DNA from: JBBDIO01 sp040880365
GTDB lineage: Bacteria; Chloroflexota; Anaerolineae; Caldilineales; Caldilineaceae
Length of the DNA stretch: 29,799 nt
Direction of reading: 5' to 3'
Assembly: GCA_040880365.1 (NCBI GenBank)
Contig: JBBDIO010000147.1
Location: forward strand, 1 to 29,799
Shown here: positions 24,263-29,799 of the stretch, piece by piece
Numbering within the stretch: the stretch's first letter is position 1
Layout of the letters: the number at the start of each line of letters is the position of its first letter
Position numbers and translations under genes: made by a program
The notes under the pieces: model-generated
What the model was told of the DNA's origin: nothing
Database searches by the model: none
The model's input: only the letters and a program-made list of their open reading frames with translations

Positions 24263-25357
24263 CTAGCGGCGCCCGTCAGTCAGCGTTCGTGAGATAATCT
24301 CATCCTGAATCTGACGTCCGGTGGGACGGCGTCCGCGCTTGCCGCGCTTGCCCTCTTCGGGCACTTCCATCCCTTCGGCTTCCATGGCGCGCTTAAACGC
24401 AAGCTCCATGGCCGAAAGCACTTCCACATTTTCAAATGCGTCTTCCACCACTTCTTCCGGGCCATCCGCGACACTGTCCTGGCTCTGACCGTGGTGCGGC
24501 ACAGCAGCTTCCGGCTCGGGACGCAGCCCCTTAAGGCTCAAATCTACCCGACTGCGGCGGCGGCTCAGATCGATGATCCGGGCTTCCAGCTCCTCTTCCA
24601 CCTGCACCACATCTTCGGGCTTGGCGACAAAGCCTTCGGCCATTTCGCGCACATGCAACAGCGCATCGCGACCGATGCCAATATCTACGAACGCGCCATA
24701 GGGCAACAGGCGGGTGACCCGTCCCTTCACAATATCGCCCTTTTCCAAATCGCGAATCGTCTTGGTGTCAGGATCAATCAGCGTCAGGCTAATGCGATTG
24801 CGATCCCGGTCCAGCTTCTTGATCCACGCCTGGATTTCCTGGCCTTCCTGCAACACATCGGTCACCTTACCTACGCGGCGTACCGACAGTTCAGAAATGT
24901 GGATCAGACCATCGCGCCCCACACCGATGTCTACAAATGCACCAAATTCAGAAATGCGCTTTACTGTGCCGGGAACCTGTTGGCCCACAGCCAAAACACG
25001 CACAACTTTTTTCTCGTTTTGGGAATCTTCTGATTCTGCATCGGCGCTATCTGATGCACTTTCAGATTCTGCCACAGGGGCAGTGGAAGTTGCGTCTTCC
25101 GCGCTTGCCGAATCAACATTTTCGGCTTCCGTATTGGATGCCTCCGGGCTGGCTACAGCCTCGGTACTGGCTACAGCCTCGGTGGCAGAATCATCTGCCG
25201 CGGGGCTATCGGCTTGTTCGGCTACCGGCTGCGCTGTGGATTCCTGCGCTGTGGATTCCTGCGCTGTGGATTCCTGCGCTGTGTCCTGTTGCTCCGCAGA
25301 CTGAAGATTTTCTTCGCTAACCTCTTCCTTTGCGACCGCTTCTACTTGCTCACTCAT
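24263..25357 (-). CDS. Two-S1-domain RNA-binding protein with acidic N-terminus
   Basis: The 364-residue protein has about 115 residues of disordered Glu/Ser/Ala/Thr-rich sequence at the N-terminus, including several TAQES repeats. Two S1 (OB-fold) RNA-binding domains follow at about 124-194 (GTVKRISEFGAFVDIG...GLIHISEL) and 206-277 (GRVTRLLPYGAFVDIG...ALLHVREM). The C-terminus is basic (GKRGKRGRR). Ribosomal protein S1 usually has four to six such domains, so this is a shorter S1-like protein. It may act as the S1 counterpart or as a general RNA-binding factor. The ATG at 25357 has AAGGA eight bases before it. It has its own promoter candidate and terminator. Confidence 0.9.
   Translation of the reverse strand: MSEQVEAVAKEEVSEENLQSAEQQDTAQESTAQESTAQESTAQPVAEQADSPAADDSATEAVASTEAVASPEASNTEAENVDSASAEDATSTAPVAESESASDSADAESEDSQNEKKVVRVLAVGQQVPGTVKRISEFGAFVDIGVGRDGLIHISELSVRRVGKVTDVLQEGQEIQAWIKKLDRDRNRISLTLIDPDTKTIRDLEKGDIVKGRVTRLLPYGAFVDIGIGRDALLHVREMAEGFVAKPEDVVQVEEELEARIIDLSRRRSRVDLSLKGLRPEPEAAVPHHGQSQDSVADGPEEVVEDAFENVEVLSAMELAFKRAMEAEGMEVPEEGKRGKRGRRPTGRQIQDEIISRTLTDGRR
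25150..25183. repeat. 16-bp repeat, 18-bp period, inside the S1 gene
   Basis: TGGCTACAGCCTCGGT occurs at 25150-25165 and 25168-25183. The period of 18 keeps the frame and duplicates six residues (ATEAVAS-type) of the disordered N-terminus. Confidence 0.85.
25231..25275. repeat. 15-bp tandem triplication inside the S1 gene
   Basis: GCGCTGTGGATTCCT occurs three times in a row without mismatch (25231-25245, 25246-25260, 25261-25275), plus eight bases of a fourth copy. On the minus strand it encodes the TAQES repeat. Confidence 0.92.
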
Positions 25358-25439
25358 TTGTATTTCCTTCCGAAAACTGTCGCACGCCTCTAATGCCTGC
25401 GACTACCCTCTGAAAACTATATAAGTCAATTGTTTGTAT

Positions 25440-25469
25440 AGTATAACCGCGGCCATTGGGTCTGGGCAA
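25440..25469 (-). promoter_or_regulatory. Candidate promoter for the S1-domain gene
   Basis: On the minus strand TTGCCC (25469-25464) and TATACT (25445-25440) are 18 bases apart, with four and five matches to consensus. The start would be near 25433, about 75 nt before the ATG. Confidence 0.45.
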
Positions 25470-25602
25470 AGATTTCACGCGCTCGTGAACAATGTAACAG
25501 ATGAAATCGGCGCACCATTTGCCACACGCCACACCGCTCACTGCCCCAGAGGGGTCATCAGGCGCGATCCTCTGGAGGGCAGGTTAGCAGGCTCGACCCC
25601 GG

Positions 25603-25632
25603 TTGCTCATATGCAACTCTAGACCATATAAT
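25603..25632 (+). promoter_or_regulatory. Candidate promoter for the M32 carboxypeptidase
   Basis: TTGCTC (25603-25608) is a weak -35, followed after 18 bases by a perfect TATAAT (25627-25632). The start would be near 25639. That is downstream of the first in-frame ATG (25631), so translation should begin at the GTG at 25703. Confidence 0.45.
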
Positions 25633-25691
25633 GGTTTCGTTCAGAAAGCAACCATCCCATATGCACAAGAATCCACCATTTGGGGCAGGCC

Positions 25692-25697
25692 AGGAGG
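25692..25697 (+). promoter_or_regulatory. Ribosome binding site deciding the M32 start
   Basis: AGGAGG stands at 25692-25697, five bases before GTG at 25703. The upstream ATGs at 25631 and 25661 have no such site. Confidence 0.75.
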
Positions 25698-25702
25698 GCA
25701 CT

Positions 25703-27259
25703 GTGGAGAGTTCATTTTCAGAAATTACCGCGCAACTGCGCGACAAGCTGGCCGAAATTGACGACATTCAGGCCGCCGCCGCCGTTTTGGGCTGGGATAT
25801 GACCACCTACATGCCGCCGGGCGGCTCTGCGGCGCGGGGGCGACAACTGGCTACCCTGGCGCGCCTGGCACATGAACGCGCCACCGATCCCGCATTGGGC
25901 AAGACACTTGATGCGGCAGAAAGCCGCTTTGAGGCGGAAATCGGCACGACAATAGCAGCAGCCGCGGATAATGACGATGCCGCGCTGTTGCGCCTGGTGC
26001 GCCGCGAGTATGAGCGCCGCATCCGCATCCCCAGCAAATTCGCCGCCGAAGCCGCCGATCATAGCACGCGCAGCTATGGCGTCTGGGCCACGGCGCGCGG
26101 TGAAAACGATTTCGCCGCCGTGCAACCCTATCTGGAAAAAACGCTGGATTTATCACGTCGTTATGCCGACTTTTTCGATACCTATGTCCACCCCGCCGAC
26201 GTCTTTATCGATGACAGCGACTTTGGCCTCTCTGTGGAATTGATTCGTCCCCTCTTTGCCGAGCTGGGCGCGGGATTGAAGCCGCTGGTCCAGCGCATTG
26301 CCGCCCAACCCAAACCGCGCCACGAGTTTCTCCACCGCCACTATCCCGAAGCCCAGCAAATCGCATTTGGCGACAAAATCGCCCGCCGCCTGGGCTATGA
26401 TTTTACACGCGGACGGCAGGATAAAACCCACCATCCCTTCATGACCAAATTCAGCCACGGCGACGTGCGCATCACGACCCGCGTCAACGAACAGGACATT
26501 GGCGACAACACATTCAGCGTCATGCACGAAGTGGGCCACGCGCTCTACGAACAGGGCGTAGCCGAAAAATACGAATCGACCCCGCTCAACGGCGGCACCT
26601 CCAACGGCGTGCACGAGAGCCAGTCGCGCCTGTGGGAAAATCTGGTAGGCCGCAGCCGGGGCTTTTGGCAGCACAGCTTTGGCGATTTGCAAGCCGCCTT
26701 TCCCGATCAGTTGCGCGATGTCTCTGCCGAAGAATTCTATCGCGCCATCAATCTCGTCGAACCCTCACTCATTCGCACCGACGCCGACGAGGTGACCTAC
26801 AATCTGCATGTGATCATCCGCTTCGAGCTGGAATGTCGCTTGCTGGAAGGCGACCTGGCAATCGAAGATCTGCCCGCGGCGTGGCACGACGCGTATGAAG
26901 ATGCGCTAGGTGTGCGTGCGCCCAGCGATGTCGATGGCGTCTTGCAGGATGTCCACTGGTACGCAGGCTTCATCGGCGGCTCGTTCCAGGGCTATGCTCT
27001 GGGCAATATTATTTCGTGTCAGGTCTATGAAACCGCCCTGGAAGAAAACCCCAACATCACCACCCATGTCCAGCGCGGTGAACTCATGCCCCTGCTCCAC
27101 TGGCTCCAGAACAACATCTACCGCCACGGCAGCAAATATACCACCCAGCAACTGCTGGAACGCGTCACCGGTTCCGGCATCACCCTCGCACCCTATTTCC
27201 GCTATCTCCACGAAAAATTCGGCGATCTCTACGAGTTGGACAATCTGACCGGCACGTAG
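25703..27259 (+). CDS. M32-family metallocarboxypeptidase (Taq type)
   Basis: This is a zinc carboxypeptidase of family M32 that removes C-terminal residues from peptides in the cytoplasm. The 518-residue product has the family size (about 500). Counting from GTG at 25703, the zinc site HEVGH is at 275-279, and the third ligand region HESQSRLWEN begins at 304. The N-terminus has the conserved LGWDMTTYMPPGG. Other family motifs visible are THHPFMTKFSHGDVRITTRV and the late YALGNIISCQVY. The fold is almost all helical. No signal peptide is seen. It is probably monocistronic, with a promoter just upstream and a hairpin downstream. Confidence 0.95.
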   Translation: MESSFSEITAQLRDKLAEIDDIQAAAAVLGWDMTTYMPPGGSAARGRQLATLARLAHERATDPALGKTLDAAESRFEAEIGTTIAAAADNDDAALLRLVRREYERRIRIPSKFAAEAADHSTRSYGVWATARGENDFAAVQPYLEKTLDLSRRYADFFDTYVHPADVFIDDSDFGLSVELIRPLFAELGAGLKPLVQRIAAQPKPRHEFLHRHYPEAQQIAFGDKIARRLGYDFTRGRQDKTHHPFMTKFSHGDVRITTRVNEQDIGDNTFSVMHEVGHALYEQGVAEKYESTPLNGGTSNGVHESQSRLWENLVGRSRGFWQHSFGDLQAAFPDQLRDVSAEEFYRAINLVEPSLIRTDADEVTYNLHVIIRFELECRLLEGDLAIEDLPAAWHDAYEDALGVRAPSDVDGVLQDVHWYAGFIGGSFQGYALGNIISCQVYETALEENPNITTHVQRGELMPLLHWLQNNIYRHGSKYTTQQLLERVTGSGITLAPYFRYLHEKFGDLYELDNLTGT

Positions 27260-27286
27260 CGCACAAAGCTGATTTCACCCGCCTTT

Positions 27287-27324
27287 AAGCCTGCGTCCGC
27301 GCAAAAATTCGCGGACGCAGGCTT
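27287..27324. terminator. Perfect 15-bp hairpin after the M32 gene
   Basis: AAGCCTGCGTCCGCG (27287-27301) pairs without mismatch with CGCGGACGCAGGCTT (27310-27324) around an 8-base A/T-rich loop. No T run follows, so termination is likely but not certain. Confidence 0.6.
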
Positions 27325-27411
27325 GCGGTCACGCGCCACTTGCTGCAACAGACTTCCATGCACGCTGCGTTGCCCTCACTTTCTTTATAATGCAACTTTG
27401 CCCGTTTGACC

Positions 27412-27439
27412 TTGCGCATGGTAAGGTTTCAACTATAGA
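27412..27439 (+). promoter_or_regulatory. Candidate promoter overlapping an inverted repeat
   Basis: TTGCGC (27412-27417) and TATAGA (27434-27439) are 16 bases apart. The -10 lies across the loop and second arm of the inverted repeat at 27422-27446. Confidence 0.3.
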
Positions 27440-27446
27440 AACCTTA
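27422..27446. promoter_or_regulatory. 9-bp inverted repeat, possible operator
   Basis: TAAGGTTTC (27422-27430) and GAAACCTTA (27438-27446) are perfect inverted copies around a 7-base spacer. The site overlaps a candidate -10, as an operator would. It is about 230 bases before the beta-helix gene. It could instead be only an RNA hairpin. Confidence 0.4.
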
Positions 27447-27673
27447 ATGAATATTGGCATACGATTTTTTCCTAATCGCATCTATTTGCACGTCCAGAGT
27501 CGGCACATCTCACAACTGCTCACCCGATTTTTGCCACAGTCCGTGGCGGGCACTTGCCGGGAAGGGTGACATACGCCACACCGGCCGATCTGACCCCGCC
27601 CGATCCCAGATTTCTCTCTACTCATCCAGACCGGCGTATATCAATGCCGCGCCACACAACCACAGAGGAACCC

Positions 27674-29799
27674 ATGCTCAACCGAACTGTTTACCCCGTC
27701 CGGGTATTATGCTGCGCGCTGGCATTCGCCGCGTGCGCCTTTCTGACCCAACCCCTGTGGGCTGTTGGCGCGACCGCCTTTGCCCAAACAACCATCGAGG
27801 TTACTTCCGACTGTACACAGAAAGAAGCCATCACCATCGCCAATGAGGGTGGCGACCCGGATGACACGTACGGCTGCGGCGCCATCTCTGCCGATACCGA
27901 ATACATCATTGAATTCCGTCCCTTCGAAATTGCATATGGATCCGGCACCGACGAAACCTACGGCTATACTGTATTTCCCACGATCACTAGCAACGTGACT
28001 ATCAACGGCAATGGCGCCAGAATTGTACGCCCTAGTGCGTGGGGTTGTCCCACCGCCACGGCAAACCGGAACTATCGCTTTTTTCATGTTGCATCGGGAT
28101 CGCTCACACTCAACGATCTCACACTGGATGGCGGCTGTACCGTGGGTAATGGGATTGGCAGTCAGGGAGGGGCCATCCTGGTAACCGGCGGTGAACTTGC
28201 GATCAACAACAGTCAGTTCCTCAACAACCGGGCCATAAGCGAGGATACTGACGAATGGTATACGGGAGCCGGTGGCGCAATCGCGTTCCGAAGCGACGCC
28301 CCACTGAGCATTGAACTGAGCTATTTTGCCTACAATAGTACCGAAGGAATCGACACATCCGGCACGTCATCTTACAAGTCCCTGGGCGGCGCGCTGTTTA
28401 TCACGGCGCCGACTGGAACCGGCGATGGGGTCACGATTACCGACACAGACTTCTACAGCAATTCCACCCACGCAAATGGCGCACGACAAAGCAGCCGCGG
28501 CGGCGCCATTGCAAAGTTCCAGGGGTCGCACACGGTGACTATCCAGGGTAGCAGCTTTGTGGAAAACCAGGCCATCTCTCCGGATCTGTTTCGGAACGGC
28601 TTGGGGGGCGCGCTGTACATCTATGACAGCGGCCAGATAACAATCAGCCACAGCACTGTTTTCAGTGCCAATGTCGCGTCGAATGCAGGCTCCAGCTCGG
28701 CCGGTGGACGTGGCGGCGCCATCGCCCTGTTCGGGAATAATGCTGAGAGTCTGCATGTAATCGATACCATTTTCCACAACAATCGGGCGCAACAAGGCCC
28801 AGATGCCGAACTCGGTTATGGCGGCGCCGTACACAACGATTCCGAGGCCCCAGTGAGCATTACGCAAAGCTGTATTGTGGGCAACAATCAGAACGCAGAG
28901 CCCATCACAACCCTCGATTACGCGGCGGCCATTAGCGTGAACGATCACGTGACGCTCGTGGCAACCAACAACTGGTGGGGTTCAGCCGATGGGCCTGAGA
29001 GGCTGGTCAATGAAACCTCTACCGCCACTGTGGGCAGCGGTGACCGCGTTTCGAGGAGTGTGGATTTTGCAAACTGGGATACGGCCCCGCCTGCCCTTTG
29101 TGCTGATCTGTACGAAGAAACCAGCCTCGATCTGAGCAAATCCGTCTCCCCGACCGGGGAAGTTACCGCCGGTGATACGCTCACCTACACCCTGCGCTAT
29201 ACCAATACCGGCTCTACCGCGACCTTCCACACACTGCTCACCGATACGCTGCCCGCGTCGCTGGAAAATCCTGTTATCTCCAGCAATCCCACAGTTACCA
29301 ATACCGGCACTCTACCGACCCTACTTTGGGATCTGGGCGTCCTTGTGCCCAATGCCAGCGGCATCATCACCGTTCAGGCCCAGGTCGCCGAAAGCGTTGG
29401 GGCAAGCGCAATCCTGCTCAATGTGGCCCAGGTGGGCGCAGGCAACGCTCCGCAAACCAACGCCAGCGCGAGCAACCTCGTCGCACTGCCCCTTGTCAAT
29501 CTGGATGAGACCGTCATCAGCATCGACGAAGATGATGGACCGGTGACTATCAGCATTTCGCTGTCTGCGGCAATGCCCAGCGACTCGGTCACAGTCACAC
29601 TTGCCACTGCCAATGGCAGCGCGCTCGCCGGCACCGACTATACCGCCGTCAACCAGGCCGTCATCTTTGCGCCCAATGAAACCCAAAAGACGGTAAACAT
29701 CCCCATCACCAACAACTCTATCGCGGATGGTCCCCGCAGCTTTACGGTGTCAATCAGCAATCCCGAAAAGGCTGTATTGGGTGACGACACGACCGCCAC
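27674..29799 (+). CDS. Secreted beta-helix protein with DUF11 and Calx-beta domains (3' end cut)
   Basis: The frame is open from ATG 27674 to the window edge (708 codons, no stop) with GAGGA at 27665-27669. A signal peptide is clear: basic start, hydrophobic core at about 11-24, cut likely after AFA at residue 37. Residues about 90-440 form a right-handed parallel beta-helix, marked by seven GGA(I/L/V) turns (GGAILVTGG, GGAIAFRSD, GGALFITAP and so on) and Asn-rich rungs, as in polymorphic outer-membrane/pectate-lyase-like repeats. It ends at a NNWWGSADGP motif near 432. A DUF11 domain follows (about 485-600, SVSPTGEVTAGDTLTYTL). A Calx-beta domain starts near 607 (VISIDEDDGPVTISISLS...GTDYTAV). 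Surface adhesion or polysaccharide binding is plausible, not shown. The C-terminus and any anchor lie outside the window. Confidence 0.9.
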   Translation, partial: MLNRTVYPVRVLCCALAFAACAFLTQPLWAVGATAFAQTTIEVTSDCTQKEAITIANEGGDPDDTYGCGAISADTEYIIEFRPFEIAYGSGTDETYGYTVFPTITSNVTINGNGARIVRPSAWGCPTATANRNYRFFHVASGSLTLNDLTLDGGCTVGNGIGSQGGAILVTGGELAINNSQFLNNRAISEDTDEWYTGAGGAIAFRSDAPLSIELSYFAYNSTEGIDTSGTSSYKSLGGALFITAPTGTGDGVTITDTDFYSNSTHANGARQSSRGGAIAKFQGSHTVTIQGSSFVENQAISPDLFRNGLGGALYIYDSGQITISHSTVFSANVASNAGSSSAGGRGGAIALFGNNAESLHVIDTIFHNNRAQQGPDAELGYGGAVHNDSEAPVSITQSCIVGNNQNAEPITTLDYAAAISVNDHVTLVATNNWWGSADGPERLVNETSTATVGSGDRVSRSVDFANWDTAPPALCADLYEETSLDLSKSVSPTGEVTAGDTLTYTLRYTNTGSTATFHTLLTDTLPASLENPVISSNPTVTNTGTLPTLLWDLGVLVPNASGIITVQAQVAESVGASAILLNVAQVGAGNAPQTNASASNLVALPLVNLDETVISIDEDDGPVTISISLSAAMPSDSVTVTLATANGSALAGTDYTAVNQAVIFAPNETQKTVNIPITNNSIADGPRSFTVSISNPEKAVLGDDTTA

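Larger units (their letters stand above)
27260..27673. other. Intergenic region before the beta-helix gene
   Basis: No gene is seen; an open frame from 27454 overlaps the next gene and resembles nothing. It contains a GC-rich hairpin (27287-27324), a lone TATAAT (27386-27391), a 9-bp inverted repeat (27422-27446) over a candidate promoter, and GAGGA (27665-27669) as ribosome site of the next gene. Confidence 0.55.

Noticed and set aside
1..29799. Search for CRISPR array, insertion sequence, integrase, toxin-antitoxin or phage genes
   Set aside because: The direct repeats present are two- or three-copy tandems without spacers, and no coding frame resembles Cas, transposase, integrase or toxin families.

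Overview
This window looks like a stretch of bacterial chromosome, most likely from a member of the Chloroflexota (Anaerolineae-type). That placement is an inference. It rests on the family mix: a PspA/IM30 protein, a long RecQ with extra domains, an ECF sigma factor beside a DUF5667-like LysM membrane protein, secreted FG-GAP, beta-helix and DUF11 proteins, and frequent GTG/TTG starts. I see no rRNA, tRNA, CRISPR array, transposase, integrase or phage gene. Most of the window is ordinary housekeeping DNA.

Layout. Minus strand, 83-4875: pspA and a RecQ-family helicase. Plus strand, 5453-6688: fabF, with a strong promoter about 400 nt upstream and a bidirectional terminator. Minus strand, 7105-8097: malate dehydrogenase, convergent with fabF. 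Plus strand, 8318-14122: a secreted FG-GAP-like protein, a CDP-alcohol phosphatidyltransferase, then an ECF sigma factor followed by a one-pass membrane protein carrying two LysM domains, a candidate cell-envelope sensing pair. Plus strand, 14443-17318: ffh-rpsP-khpA-rimM, a conserved translation and secretion cluster that stops before the usual trmD and rplS. It is followed by dprA, a mannose-1-phosphate guanylyltransferase and an unrecognised two-pass membrane protein. Minus strand, 21952-25357: a dGTPase-family HD hydrolase, a pteridine-reductase-like SDR, and a two-S1-domain RNA-binding protein. Plus strand, 25703 to the right edge: an M32 carboxypeptidase and a secreted beta-helix/DUF11/Calx-beta protein that runs off the window.

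The most unusual structural signal is a set of short, nearly perfect tandem duplications (units of 13-18 bp, usually two copies). Most lie in the gaps just after stop codons, and a few sit in frame inside low-complexity coding sequence. Other points worth a second look are the ECF/LysM pair, the SDR whose catalytic Tyr position is His, the domain-rich RecQ, the long fabF leader, a 44-bp near-perfect palindrome after the FG-GAP gene, and a 9-bp inverted repeat overlapping a putative promoter before the beta-helix gene. I did not find convincing evidence of a completely new multi-gene system. Homology calls come from recognising motifs by eye; no database search was run.
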